DNA of 64,000 nucleotides from Crocodylus rhombifer (lineage: Eukaryota > Chordata > Crocodylia > Crocodylidae): assembly GCA_038503035.1 (NCBI GenBank), contig JAVSML010000949.1, forward strand, positions 400,427-464,426, in the 5' to 3' direction. Below are positions 34,621 to 46,250 of the stretch, one piece after another. Below the pieces are notes generated by a model. The model ran no database searches. It was not told the DNA's origin and saw only the letters and a list, made by a program, of their open reading frames with translations. The translations under genes were made by a program, and so were the position numbers. Numbering within the stretch: position 1 is the stretch's first letter; each line of letters begins with the position of its first letter.

Positions 34621-35069
34621 CTTTTTGGCGGTCCACTGAATCTGTCTAGATTCCATACAAGGCAGATTTATTTCTCGAGGAGGGGCTGGATATATCCTCA
34701 CCTCCAAACAGTGCCCATCCTGGTGATTAAGGTGCTCTTTAGGAAGGTAAGCGATGCTGTTTGGAGCTCCCTCAGGGAGAAGAGGAGGAGGGGAGGTTTA
34801 ACCTGGGTTTCCCATGTTCTGGGTGAGTGCTTTCCCCACTGGTCCCTTCCTTCTCCTGAAGGACCTGTGCTCCTTGTCTGAAAGAACAAGCTTAGGTGTC
34901 TACCCAAGTGGAGAGAAGCATATCCTGGTAGCACTAAGACTTTGATGACTTGAGGTTCAGGTCTTCTTTCGTTGGCATGCCGTAACATCCCATGCACTGC
35001 ACTGGGAGCCTTGGCTGACTCAGGGCTCCACCTAGAAGGCAATACTGTTTAATGTCACAGGTCCTAAGC
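34621..35069. other. No recognisable feature
   Basis: Nothing supported. Confidence 0.4.
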
Positions 35070-35180
35070 AGAGCTGGGCCTAGCCACCTCACCCAAGTTC
35101 ACATAGAGGATTTGTGGTAAAGCATGAAACTGAACCCAAGTGTTCTTAGCCAGTGCCCAAATGCTTGGACCACGTTAAAC
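35070..35180 (-). repeat. MIR-like SINE fragment
   Basis: Antisense order 'cacctcacccaagttcacat', 'gaaactgaacccaagtgttc', 'ttagccagtgcccaaatgct' fits an old MIR-related SINE. Confidence 0.5.
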
Positions 35181-35239
35181 CCTAATCTGCAGCATTGCCC
35201 CATCCTAACAGAAGGCTACTAGGCAACTGGATAGATGGT

Positions 35240-35352
35240 TTTCTGGCCTCTTGGGGATTAAGAAATATGGGTCCTATTCTTCTTTCTGCTGCAGGCTTCT
35301 TGTGTGACCCTGTGCGTGTCAGCTCTCTGTTTCTTACTTCCCTCTGGAGAAA
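35240..35352 (+). repeat. MIR-type SINE fragment
   Basis: 'ggcttcttgtgtgaccctgt' followed by 'gcgtgtcagctctctgtttc' and 'ttacttccctctggagaaa' follows the MIR core order. It lies in opposite orientation to the neighbour at 35070. Confidence 0.5.
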
Positions 35353-35924
35353 GAGTGAATCCTCCCTTTACCCAGTGCTTGATTTCCCCTACTCTTTGTT
35401 CATTGAGGCAGGGCATTTTTCAGGGTTAGAGACAGTCCCCTGCAATGTAGATGCACAGCATCTCGCACGGAAGACACTTCGCGTGGCTTCCAGGCTCCAC
35501 CATCACCTGAAGAATAATAATCACAAAATAGCAGGTGCATGGAGAGTTGCCCTGACAGGGGACTGTGTGCAAGAGAGTTAAGATTTCAGCACTATTCCCA
35601 ATGCTGAAAGGGGCAGAAATCCAGCTAGAGCCAGATAAACTTTTTAAGTGCACTGAGTGAAGGACTATCAAGTTCAAGGCAGAGTTGCCGTTCCCTATCC
35701 ATAAAGCATCCGCACACCCTTCCCACCTTGCTAGCTATTCCATTCCACCTCTCAAGAACAGGCACACCGTTATGTGGTAGAAGTGAAAATTCATGAGGTT
35801 TCAATCTAATAAAAACCCGTTTTGCCTTCCAAGTGACCTTTGTTAAAAGCACAGCATTTTCCAGAGCAAAGGGAAGCAGAAGTTTAGCAGGAGATAATAA
35901 AAGAAAAGTATAATGCAAAACACA
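35353..35924. other. No recognisable feature
   Basis: Nothing supported. Confidence 0.4.
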
Positions 35925-36345
35925 GTCTCTAAGAGGCCAGTCTTTTGTAGAGGGACTAGCGTCTATAGCAACCCAGGCAGCTTCTAATTAAATTTCTCAT
36001 ACGGCGATAATACGAGCAGACCTGACATGGCAAAGCAGCGGCTGTTGTCATCATCATTGTTATTGAAATGGTTTAAAGTCATACTTTAAAACTGATTACA
36101 AAGCAGAGTGTCAAAGCAGCATATGCCAGTGACCGATCTGCAATATCAGAACCTTTATTTCTTCCAGGCAAGAATTTTAGTGGCTTGATTTTAATAGCAG
36201 AAAGCTAGGAAAAATGTCTTGAGAGGATTAGGGGGCTATTGCTGCTTAAAGGCTCTTATGAAACCTGGGAAAACTATTGCTTAAAGGGCAAATTCAATGC
36301 ACAGCATGTTGCTTGGGAAAGCCATTTCTAAGCAAGAACTGATAA
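35925..36345. other. Candidate conserved non-coding segment (speculative)
   Basis: Unique-looking, AT-rich and free of repeat signatures. It holds homeobox-type TAATTA (in CTTCTAATTAAATTTC near 35983), retained CpGs in 'catacggcgataatacgagc' and a self-complementary 'tttaaagtcatactttaaa'. The combination is typical of developmental enhancers in gene-poor DNA. Conservation cannot be seen from one sequence. Confidence 0.2.
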
Positions 36346-37489
36346 CCCGGATTTTTGGTGGATCACTACCACATATTCCCCAGGGCTCTTAGTGAAGAGC
36401 TTGCCATCCTTTCCCTTGGATAACTCTTCCACAGGCCAGTAGATACAATGCTGAGGAAATTGGCCACCTCAATTTTCCTATGCCCACTTTTCAGGCATTT
36501 GGGATCACACTGAACAATGTTCCTTCTTCCAATGCGGTTTACGAGTGTAGATGGTCATCCGACTCCTATGCGCACAGTGTGGCCCGTTCTCCTGATTTCA
36601 TCACAGTAGTTAATGTTTCGATGTACGGCACCATCTCCTGGAGTCATGTGATTATAGTTTCTATGGTGTTTTCCAGACAGATTTCTAATAATCGCTGCTT
36701 GTGGAGAAACACTAGAAATTGTGAATCCAAAAAGCCAAAAATATGAGCCAAACCAAAAACCAAATTAAATTAAATAAATTTGTTTGGCGGGTGTGGGGGG
36801 GTCCTTTTTTTTTTCAAAGCCTGCTTCACAATTTGGTGGAGGAAGGGGACCTGACTTGGAGGCTTTTATTGCTCATGGGTTGGCAATAACGTATATGCTA
36901 TGAAAGAGGCTGTCCATCTTTATGAAGAGCTTGAGATTTCCTTATTCACAGTGGCAGGAAATAGCTTACTTAAAGACTCACACTGATGTCAAAGGTGCCT
37001 TTGACTTCCTGTAACTACTCAGCTATGTGAGTATGTGTTCAGCAGTCTGACCCTCAGCTCCTTACCTCTCCAACATGATCACTCTTCAAATGCTCTTCTT
37101 CCAATTCCCCTCCCTTATCTCACCAACGTCGTTCTACTTATCATTCAACAAGGCCCATGATGGAGGCCAGGTTTCTTTCTGTGGTTCCATAATCCCATGT
37201 TCTCTATTGTTCCCAAATCCTTTAATATCAAGATAGCTGATAAAGGTCTCTAGTGGTGTTTCTGATTCAGGGTCTTCAGTTATCTCACAGCATGGCTGGC
37301 TTACTTGTAGGGAGTGTGTAGGGTGGATGGCTTGGGTGACCCTAGCATACATGCATCACAGCTAGTCTTTTCTCTCTCTGATTCTAAAGGGTCAAGATTT
37401 GGTGAAGTCTGGGCACCTATAATTGAATGGGAGCAACACATGCTTGATGCCTGTCAGGATATGATGACCTGAATGCACCTCTCAGGTAG
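36346..37489. other. No recognisable feature
   Basis: A short poly-T/poly-G interruption occurs near 36790-36820. Part of 37395-37489 may be a leftward extension of the SINE-like copy B. Confidence 0.35.
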
Positions 37490-37771
37490 GTACCCTACAC
37501 AATTATTCTCCGATATGTGGGTTTTTCTCTTAGTTTGCAAAATCAACTGGTTTTGACAAAGCTTTTGCTGGGAAAAGTGTCTTCAGTATACCACAGAGTT
37601 GTTTTTTTTTTCTCTTCGAACTAGAGACAGAGGACATACCAGCAGTTAGGCTGCTTGTTGAAGAAGTGAAAGACCCAAAGTTTAAGTTTAATCTCTGCCT
37701 GGTTTTGGGTAAGGTCTTGAATCTAAGTTCCCACATGTCAGGCAAGTCCCTCAACCATTGGGCAACAGGAT
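37490..37771 (-). repeat. tRNA-derived SINE-like repeat, copy B
   Basis: Partner of 32466-32752. Homology starts at 'taccctacacaa' and ends at 'gggcaacaggat' in both. The minus-strand head reads 'tgttgcccaatggttgaggg' then 'gattcaagacc', close to Pol III A and B boxes. Body blocks 'gacaaagcttttgctgggaa' and 'aaggtcttgaatctaagttc' match copy A. Confidence 0.6.
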
Positions 37772-37847
37772 AAAAGGCAAGGCTAATCCACAATATACCC
37801 ACAGCATGATTACACTGCAAATAACTTCCTTTAAGGGGACTGGCAAA

Positions 37848-37849
<2 letters not shown>

Positions 37850-37891
<42 letters not shown>
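37850..37891 (+). repeat. (GT)n microsatellite
   Basis: About 20 uninterrupted GT units, a potential Z-DNA former. The frames on both strands across it are spurious (Cys/Val and His/Thr repeats). Confidence 0.97.
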
Positions 37892-37894
<3 letters not shown>

Positions 37895-38979
37895 CATGTT
37901 GCACGCTGAAATAGAAGATAACATAGCTGCTTTCATATGGCTATTGGTATGGATCCAACACCCTCGCTAAGGACCCATTGCCTCCATGCTAAGGGTATGG
38001 CACGTGTGGAATAGGCATGGTGTATGTAACTCCAGCTCTCCCTTTATGAGACTCACACAGTGAGCTCCTCATTCTTCCTCTTTTTAGTTTTTCTTTCCTT
38101 TCCTTTGCAAGTTTACTTTCAAGAGCCCAACCCCTTGACCGCTCTGTTTTCTCAGCCCCCAGCAGACACAACAGTATGTGTGTGGCACAGCCCTGAAGAG
38201 CAGTACCGTTAATGAGAGTCCTCCTGGCTGAACTCTGTGGTGGTAACCACAGCAGCATCCTGTACGAGGGAAAAGCCTGAGCAACCCAGGAGGCGATGCC
38301 CGGAGAAGCAAGATCTTTTCACAGCAAACCCTCCCCAGTTCCCAGTCATACACTGAGCTGCCCTCAAACCACTTCCCATGCTCATCTCACAGTATCAGGC
38401 CCTACTCCCACCGCTGCGCTTCCTATTGTACACATTTCCTGTTCACATCACACCCAGCTATGCAATTCTCTATCAAATCATATTACACCCAGGTTCCTGT
38501 GACAGCCCACCCAGCCCATTTTCCCTTATTAAACACTTTCTTTCTCCAGTTATGCTGAAGATCTCTCAAAGTTTAAAGGATGTGATGCCATCTGTTTTGG
38601 TTTTTTCCTCTTTCCATTTGAGTTAAAAGTTGCACACTCATATGAAACGATTTATGGATATAAAAATGCTGTGGGGATTTAAGAGAGCAGGCGACAGCCT
38701 TTCTAGTGACTAAAGCAAAGCACAGGGAATAAGGGCCCTTGCCTTGGGAAGGAAGCATTGGTATGATCATTGCTGGAACATCGCCATAAACCAAATAGCT
38801 ATACATTTCCCTTGCAGGGAGGAACTTAAATTCCTGCAAGCCTGGCAGAGCCGACTCCAACATTAGCCATCCCCCATCAACCCAGTGAAGTGGGGTGCTG
38901 GACAAGAGAGGAGGCAAGTCAAAAGTTGGTATAGTCATGCACTTTATGAATCAATAAGGGTACCATAGGGGTTCCTCTA
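37892..38979. other. No recognisable feature
   Basis: Nothing supported. Confidence 0.4.
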
Positions 38980-39335
38980 GAGTCAGTAGGTTTATGGCCA
39001 GAAGAGACCAGGTCATGTAGTCTGACCTCTGCTACATCATGCACTATACAGTCTCACCAAGGTACCCCTGCATGGATCCAAACAATTCATGTTTAACAAA
39101 AGCATGGCTTGCAAAATGTTATCCAATTTTGAGCGGATAACTTCCAGAGATGGAGAATCCACCACGTCATTGGGTAATCATGATGGTTTTGTGCAAATCT
39201 GAATTGATCTGGTTCAGTCTCAAGCTGAGACCGATCCATTATGCCTTTTATGCCTTTCACCAGGGCTTTAAAGAACCCTCTTGTCCCTGGTAGGAAGATG
39301 GCCTTTCTTTGGCAGAAGGAAAATAAAAAAAAGAC
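38980..39335 (-). mobile_element. Old CR1 3'-end copy
   Basis: Antisense CR1-like terminus 'taggtttatggccagaagag', 'catgtagtctgacctctgct', then 'ggagaatccaccacgtcatt'. This wording belongs to a different, older CR1 subfamily than the GGTTGGACT-type ends; 59.87 kb carries a relative. Heavily substituted. Confidence 0.6.
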
Positions 39336-40397
39336 TTGAAAAATCATGACTGCTTATGTATCTCTAGATAGAAGTTTACTGGAAACAGAAGGAAAGTCCC
39401 TACAGAAGTAAATCTGGGTCTCCAGTATCCCATGACAAAATTAGACTTCTATTCTTGCACTTTTGGACAACTGCATTTCATCAGACCTCACCTATTTTGT
39501 AATGAGTCATGTCGCCATTTTTCTGACTCAGACATTTTGGAGAATCCCGGCTCAGCCTCAGAGGTAATGTGATTACTTAATGCTGACTGAAATAGGATTC
39601 CTCTTTTTATTCTTCTTTCAGGGCCAGTGACTTTTGGGGCCTTCTGTCACAACTTCAGTCACATGTTGAGCTGCTATGTAGGTCGAGCAATTTAAAGGTC
39701 CGCAGATATCCTGGCCATGAATTGTAGCTCTGCTCTCCTCCTTGATCATCTTCTCTTCACTGCCAGTAGAAGAGCTGCCCTATCAATGTAGTCCTCACAG
39801 AACATGCTCTTACCAATGAAGCTGAATCTCCTTCCACTTCTTTTCAGTTGGAGCAACCTGCATTAGGCCCCTCATTTCCTTATTTCATGCCCTTCTTTCT
39901 CATTTCTCCCTCGATAGTGTTATACATAGAAATGAGCCCTCTTTCCCCCTGAAAATCAGATCTGGAGTCACATTTCCTCAGAATGAGAGATTGGTCTACT
40001 TGCATATTGCACCAAAATCACCAAATGAGTTTTAATTAACAGGCCTGGTTATTCCAGAAGTTGGTAAAGAATTTGATAAAAAACCATTATAGATAAGCAG
40101 AAGCACTTAGAGCGTGATATATATAAATGCCATCATTCAAAATGAAAAAGAAAACCAGCTTCTAAAGGTCTCTGGAATCCAGAAGAGAAAGACATCAGAT
40201 GAACCAATAATGCCTGGGCATTGAAGCCAACTTGTAAAATTAGGCCCACATTTTGAAAAGTGAGAAGAACCATTGCAGCTGCTGAAAGAAAGTAACTCTT
40301 TATTGACTGCTGTTTTCATCAGAAAGCCAGACACCTGTCTGGAAGGTAGATTTTAGTTAATTATCCTGCTCGGTACAGGGGTACCTGAGTGAAGTGT
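39336..40397. other. No recognisable feature
   Basis: Nothing supported. Confidence 0.4.
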
Positions 40398-40465
40398 TAT
40401 AGCACGTGCTTTGCCAGAAGTTAGACTAGATGATCTAATGTGCCCTAGTGGTCTTGGAATCTGTT
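40398..40465 (+). mobile_element. Possible CR1 tail scrap
   Basis: 'gttagactagatgatctaat' followed by 'gtgccctagtggtcttggaa' resembles a CR1 3' end ('ggttagactagatgatc...ggtcccttctggcc'). Confidence 0.4.
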
Positions 40466-40684
40466 CATTTATGGAGTGTTTGGGTCGGTCCCATCACTAA
40501 TTATGCCCCAAATGCTACAAAGTTGTTCAAGAAGATGGATGGGCAGAAAGGAAATAGCACTCTGACCATTTTGGGGGCTCTGTAGAGCTGATTCTTCTCC
40601 TCCCATGTATGCTAGTTTACTTCCACTAACTTCAGCCACATCACTCCTAATGTACTCCAAGATGTAAACAGAATCAGGCTCTAT

Positions 40685-41076
40685 GGGCATGTCTACATAT
40701 CGCCATATGGTGATGTTGCTACGCTGCTGTACTGGTGGTTACTGGTGGTGTGCTTTTGGAAGTCCTAACTGGTGGTTTGGAAGTACTTTACTGGTGGTTA
40801 CTGGTGGTGTGCTTTTGGAAGTCCTAACTGATGGTTTGGAAGTACTTTACTGGTGGTTACTGGTGGTGTGCTTTTGGAAGTACTAAAGCATGATGCAGTA
40901 CTGATGGTGACTTTGCCGTGCGTGCAGTGCACAGTTAGATTTTGCTACTATGGAGTGCACCGCTATGGCAATGTAGCTGGTGATCATGTGTAGTGTAGAT
41001 CACTACGTTGCCCTACAGTGCCATATGGCGATGTAGCGCGTCACTATGTCACCATAGGGTGATGTGTAGACACACC
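40685..41076. mobile_element. MITE with GGGCATGTCTACA termini
   Basis: Left end GGGCATGTCTACATATCGCC. The right end, read inward on the other strand, is GGTGTGTCTACACATCACC, and similarity extends through about 35 bp ('atatggtgatgttgctacg' against 'ctatggtgacatagtgacg'). The interior is rich in 'gctac' and 'gatgtagc' repeats and contains a 59-bp tandem array. Same family as 42025-42192, 44148-44449 and 58788-59027. No coding and no convincing target duplication. Superfamily unknown. Confidence 0.7.
40731..40885 (+). repeat. 59-bp tandem repeat, about 2.6 copies
   Basis: Units start at 40731, 40790 and 40849 with ACTGGTGGTTACTGGTGGTG. Copies 1 and 2 differ by one base (GGTGG to GATGG). Each unit itself contains repeated ACTGGTGGT steps. 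It lies wholly inside the MITE at 40685-41076 and makes a repetitive but meaningless peptide. Confidence 0.95.
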
Positions 41077-42024
41077 TTATGAGTCTGATTCTCATCTCAT
41101 TGGTAGTGGAATGAATTAGGAGTAGGTCCAAGAGAACAAATGGAGTGACACCAGAATAAAATCAGTGCCAGAAAGGAAGAATCTGTAGCCATGTCTATAG
41201 TGGTGCTTAACTAACCCAGTTTAGGAGCTGGAATTTCTGGAAATATCTCTCAAGATTCATAATACCATACAGTGAATCATGAGACTTCATGCCAGAGGTT
41301 CACCACAATCGCAACCCACTACAGTCCAATTTACATTTCTAGCCTCTTAAAGGCCTAGGAGGAGAGTTCATTATAAAGGGAAAAAAAACTTATTCACGTG
41401 TTTTTAGTTATGAGTCTTAATAGCTTTAAGCTTATGAACTTATGATACAAAAAGATGGTAGATCATCTTACCAAGATGTCCTACAAAGGAATGTTGTGTA
41501 GGCCTCACAACTCATAAGTTTACCTCATAAATAGCATGTGGTCTATTTTTATTAACCATAAAATCTGTGCAAAGAAGGCCACAAGGTTCCACTGTGAGAC
41601 TTTGGCTTGGCCATGGAGCTGCATTGTTGAATTGTGGCTACTGCTCATTGGGGTGGATAGTGAGAGGTTGGAAGCTGATATGGATGTTTCTGGCAGCTGC
41701 AAGGGGACGGCTGAGGGATTATATTTTTATAGGGGCTCTGAAGGAGCTTTACTGCATGAGCTACTTCTCCCCATGTTGTAATGGGATTTTATGGCAATCA
41801 GATAGGTCCTTGAGGGACACATTCAAGGTTTATTAAGTTTTGCAAAGATTAAAAACTCATCCGGGGACCACCCTATTATTGCTTTTCAACACCCTTCACC
41901 CCCTGCTTGCTGGTAGCTCTTGATTCATGTTTCTGCTAGGAGTGTTATAATATAACCTGGAGGTGCTTAAGTATTTCCATCTTTGTTCTCCCCCCTTCTC
42001 CATACAGAGCCCCTGAGCCACTCT
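41077..42024. other. No recognisable feature
   Basis: Nothing supported. Confidence 0.4.
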
Positions 42025-42192
42025 GGGGACATCTATGCATGTGCTTTAATGTGCATCAGCTTATTTTAAGGCACATAAAGACAGATATTTTGCGTTTTCA
42101 TAGTACCTCACAATGGAGGTACTAGATTTAATATGCATTAACTAAAGTGCTTTAGTTAACACACATTAACTACTGCATGTGTGAACATGCCC
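42025..42192. mobile_element. Small MITE of the same terminal family
   Basis: Left end GGGGACATCTATGCATGTGC and right end, inverted, AGGGCATGTTCACACATGCA. Internal 'actaaagtgctttagttaa' is self-complementary and 'ttaatgtgcat' recurs. At about 168 bp it is the shortest member. More diverged than the others. Confidence 0.5.
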
Positions 42193-42909
42193 TCTTAATC
42201 TGTCTCTGGGACTTGAGGGTCAGGGGCAAGCTGGGAATAGAACAGAGTACTAAAAAGTGAATTTTTGTCACCTTCGCAGTCTCTGTATTCTGTAGATATT
42301 TGTTAGGTATAATTATAATAGCCTTGAGGTTACTCTGGATTAGGCTATGCTTTTGTGATCCCAATTCCCCCGCCTTCATATGTTACAGGAAGTAAAGAAA
42401 AAAAGAGATCATGGCCTACTACAGCTTCTCCCTCTCATCTCTCTCTGGCCTGTTCTGCTCCTCCCACAATGTACCCCTTATGCTAGAGGCTGGGAAAAAA
42501 GATAGCAGCTTCTCGTCTGTGGAGCTTGCACTGCCTGACAGACATAGGACATCATCAGTGCAGAGGCTGGGCCCCTTATCATTTCAGCATGTTGTTCTCT
42601 GCTTAGATGTTCCCTGGAAAGCTGTTGCATCAGAGATTCAAGGGCTTGTTCTTAAGCACCACCTAACCACTTGGCACTAGGCAGATGAATCCCCATTTTG
42701 TGGGACCTGCCTGAGAGCTCTTCATAGGCACCGATACTTATCTCTGTGGTAGAGCAGAGAAGTTGCTGTTTGCCCCCTATAAAATGAAGATAGTTGGCTA
42801 GTGCTAAATGAATAATTGGTGCATAACTATGCAAATCTTAAGGTATATGAGCAATCATACCTAGTACAAAGCTGCTTATTTTGATAGATAACTGCTGTAG
42901 TATGGGTGG
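42193..42909. other. No recognisable feature
   Basis: Nothing supported. Confidence 0.4.
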
Positions 42910-43042
42910 TTGTACACGCGACGGGGGTTTAGTTCAGTTTAGTTCTCCATAAATTGAAATGGTAGGTTTTTAAAAATCCACCATTTCCACCATCTCAGTT
43001 TAGGGAGAACTAAACCAAACTAAACACCTGTTGTGTGTACAA
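42910..43042. mobile_element. Palindromic MITE-like element
   Basis: A near-complete hairpin. A 57-bp left arm from TTGTACACGCGAC pairs with a 56-bp right arm ending GTTGTGTGTACAA, separated by about 20 bp at 42967-42986. Arms share 'gtttagttcagtttagttct' against 'gtttagtttggtttagttct' when the right arm is reversed. Roughly ten mismatches. Typical of foldback MITEs that can also give pre-miRNA-like transcripts. Confidence 0.7.
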
Positions 43043-44147
43043 GGGTTAGGGAGCCTGATCCTTAGACCCTACCTGCCTCTTCTGCAGTAGAGGGAGGGGT
43101 TGGAGGGGGGGGGGTTGCTGCTGGCAGATTGAGGGTCTGGGGGACCCTTGTGCTTCCCTCCATGGTGGCGGTGCTCCCCAGGTGGCACCCACCTGCTAGC
43201 ACTCATCCCAGGTGGCCCCAGGGGGTGCTGCCACCACAGAGGGAAGCACCAGGCCCCGTGCTGTACAACCTAGTGGCAGCTCATGCAGGCAGGCTCAACT
43301 GAAGAAAAAAAAGAAAAGTGGCAAGGAGCCTGATCTTTTTTCTCTCTTTTTTTTTTAATCCTGGAGCTTGCCTGCCAGGCTGAGCTGCATGGGGCCCAGT
43401 GCTTCCCACCGCGGCTGCAGTGCCCCCTGGGTACCTCCTGGGCTGGGTGCTGGAGGGCAGGTGCTGCCTGGGGGGGGGGGGCCTCTGGGCAAGGATGGTG
43501 TATGGGGCACTGGATGCCCACCAAGCCCAAGCTTCTCCAAGTGTGTCAGCTTCCAGCACCCTGTGCACCTTGCACTTTGTTAGATAGCACACTAAAACAC
43601 CTTGGATGGGTTTTACCTTGCTACATAACAAAGTCATTAAAAGAGGAAAACACTGCTGAGCATGTAAATACCAATGCCATTAAAGCGGTGCAAAAGGGCA
43701 TTTAAGCCACTTTAAAGGCCAATTTTGTTACGTGTAAAAAGGGCTGTACCGATCTAACCTTTTACTCCTGCTCTCCTTAAATTTGTCTGTTGATTCAATT
43801 CCTGCATTTTCTCTCACAACCTGGATTGAAACCTTTCTGGGGGCATCTTGTCTTTATTTGTGTATACAAAGGACCTGATCACTGCAGGATAGTTAGACAC
43901 TATTGAAATATAAATACATGTTTATTTTTTATTATGAATAGGACTAGTTCCTAACTAGTGAACTGCTGCGTCAGCACATCAAGCCCTGTTTGGCTTTGAA
44001 GTCATCAAATCTCATGAGTTCAGTTGGGTTTTACAAGAGACAGACATTAGGTTTCTGATCTTGGAATTTTTTGCTTATGCTTCTAATGTTAAAAAAGTAG
44101 GGTCTCCACCCATAGGGGCAAGTGAGCCACTTCTGTGGCTCTCTTTT
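43043..44147. other. GC-rich stretch then unrecognised DNA
   Basis: 43060-43500 is GC-rich with a 10-G run at about 43107, poly-T at about 43345 and a 12-G run at about 43472. Frames there (up to 118 codons) are compositional. 43570-43745 contains 'ccattaaagcggtgcaaaag'-type sequence reminiscent of another MITE end (TTTTACACGTAAC inverted), unproven. Confidence 0.35.
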
Positions 44148-44449
44148 GGTGTGCCTACATGAGATGCTACATTGCCACAGTGATGCGCTACAGGGACAGC
44201 TCATCGCTACAGCAGTGTTGTGTCAGTGGGCATGAACCATGATGCTACATGTCTCGTTCTTTTCCTGGATTCACACCTCCATCCTCCCAATACTGTGCAA
44301 TAGCTCATCACTACTGTGCACTAGGGTTGGAAACAACTCATGCAGCACTGGGCCCGCACAGTACCAGCAGTTACTGTGCAGTCATTTGCTAAAGCAAGTA
44401 CTAAATGGCTGTGCAGTAACAACTGTCAGACACTTGTGTAGATGCACCC
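44148..44449. mobile_element. MITE of the GGGYRTGTCTACA family
   Basis: Left end GGTGTGCCTACATGAGATGC and right end, inverted, GGGTGCATCTACACAAG. The right half, inverted, aligns with the left half of 58788-59027: 'gttactgcacagccatttag' with 'gttactgcacattaagttta', both followed by TACTTG. Opposite orientation to that copy. The 135-codon frame across it is spurious. Confidence 0.65.
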
Positions 44450-46047
44450 TCTACATAACATTGATAATTAAAGGATGGCACATCACCCACCCTTTTTGTT
44501 GCAGGTCATCTGTTGGGTATTGTTATCATGGGACGCTAGACAGCTATGCCATTTCAGCCCAGCAGCAACTGCATACTGTGTTGGGCAAGATCATTTCCAG
44601 ATCCGAACTCCAGCTCACCCAGAAAGACGTTCTGCTCACACACTGAAAATGTCCATGTTGCACACTTTCAGGGATGCACCTTATACCAGGGGGTACCATT
44701 CAGGCACACCTATCCCCAGCTCACAACCCTACACATCTGAATTGATAAACAGCCCCTGGCTGACCCTACATGGTCTTCTGAGGTGGGGGAATGGCTCTCA
44801 TGATTTGGGAAACAATAATATTTCCCCAAATGTTTTCAATAGGAATCATCCCTGGCGCATCACCTCCTCTCACGGAGAGGGAAGAATGAACTGCTGTTTG
44901 TTCTGGAGCGGCGAAGGGCGGCTATGGTTTTGTTTTTGTACAGCACATGGTTAGGGCTGGCTCCACTCGTGTTACGCTTGAGAAGGAAAGATCCTCAGTT
45001 TTTCTTTTCTTGCTGGTCCGCGTTTGATTTAGAGCAGTCACGTTAGACTCCACAGAGGCTTCGCTGACCACAGAAGCGTCTCGTTTTCATTCCTGGAAGC
45101 TCGTTCCCCTCTGCCTTGTTCTGTCTGCGGTGCTTTGTCTTGCTGTCACTCATTCCCTTCTTTCAGGTGTGTTCCCATTTAGAGGAGGACCAAACCCTGG
45201 GGTACGAAGACAGGCATGATTTCATGGATTCTGGGAGGATATAGGGCCTATATAGGGCCTCTAGTATGGGAAGGATTTTTTTTTTTTAACGTCTTCTCCT
45301 TCCTGTGGTTTTGGGCTGCTGAGCAGAAGGAAAGATGGAGCTGCAAGTATGGAAGTTGGCCGTTTGCATCGGTATGCCTTGTAATTTGCTACCGGATGGT
45401 GGATGAGACATTTTTTTTTTTTTTTGGAGTAGCAAATGCTTTTGGTTTGTGCCTTCTGTGCGTCCCTGGAAGCCCTACCCCTGCTTCAGTTTTTGTCTGT
45501 ATCCCCACAGAGCGCTGCATATAATCATGTCCGACCGCATCCGTTTTTAGCTGTGCTGGTACATTCCCCTCACTTCAAATTATGCCTTTCAGTGGTGGCT
45601 TTGACAGCTGAAATATGTATCCTCGATGAGCACCGCGTTGTGATCTAGAGGGGTTGGGCCCTTCAGTAGATGGACGATGATGATAAGTAATCAATTCAAT
45701 TCACTCTTTAATGTCACCTGCCGTGATTAAAAAGAACATGGGCAACATCTTTAGATGGGCATGGGCAGACTGTCAGCAAAGATGTCTCACAAGTGATCGA
45801 TACATTTAATTTTCCACAAACTGTAATTTTCCTTTCCAGGCTTGGGTCTTTTTTGGAGTTGTTCACTAAATTGGTTTTTTATTTTATTTTTTTTAATAAT
45901 GAACTCAAGCCTTTGGAGTACTCGTGATAAGTATTGTTTCAATTAGTCAGTATTATGAATTTGATGCTCAAGGCTTGTGACTGGCTGCTGGAGAAATTGG
46001 ATGCAATTTCTGCCTCATATTTGGGGGGATTTTTTTTTTTTTTTTTA
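44450..46047. other. No recognisable feature; poly-T runs
   Basis: Poly-T runs of 10-16 at about 45278, 45411 and 45885, and one at 46031 just before the CR1 fragment. A 159-codon frame (44475-44954) has no domain. CpGs are somewhat retained at 44860-45110. Confidence 0.35.
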
Positions 46048-46250
46048 ACAGCAAGGGTGATTAACTATTGGAACAAACCACCAAAGGTAATGTCTTTAAA
46101 TCAAGACTGGACAGCTTTTTTTTAAACATCCCCTTTAACAAAAAGACAAACTATTGGGCCTACTACAGGGGATTGCTAGGTGAACTTCTATAACCTAGGA
46201 GATGAGACAAGATAATTTAGTGCTCTCTCCAGGCCTTAAACTGTATAAAA
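46048..46250 (+). mobile_element. Old CR1 3'-end copy
   Basis: Translates to GVINYWNKPPKVMSLNQDWTAF, aligning with the CR1 C-terminus (xVWNxLPREVV...LxxF). It is followed by an eroded untranslated part ending 'ctctccaggccttaaactgt'. Substantially diverged, from the older subfamily seen at 38.98 kb. Confidence 0.65.

Noticed and set aside
40683..40886. Repetitive 67-residue frame
   Set aside because: Direct product of the 59-bp tandem repeat in a MITE.
44239..44954. Frames of 135 and 159 codons
   Set aside because: The first lies across a MITE and the second in flanking non-coding DNA; no recognisable domain.
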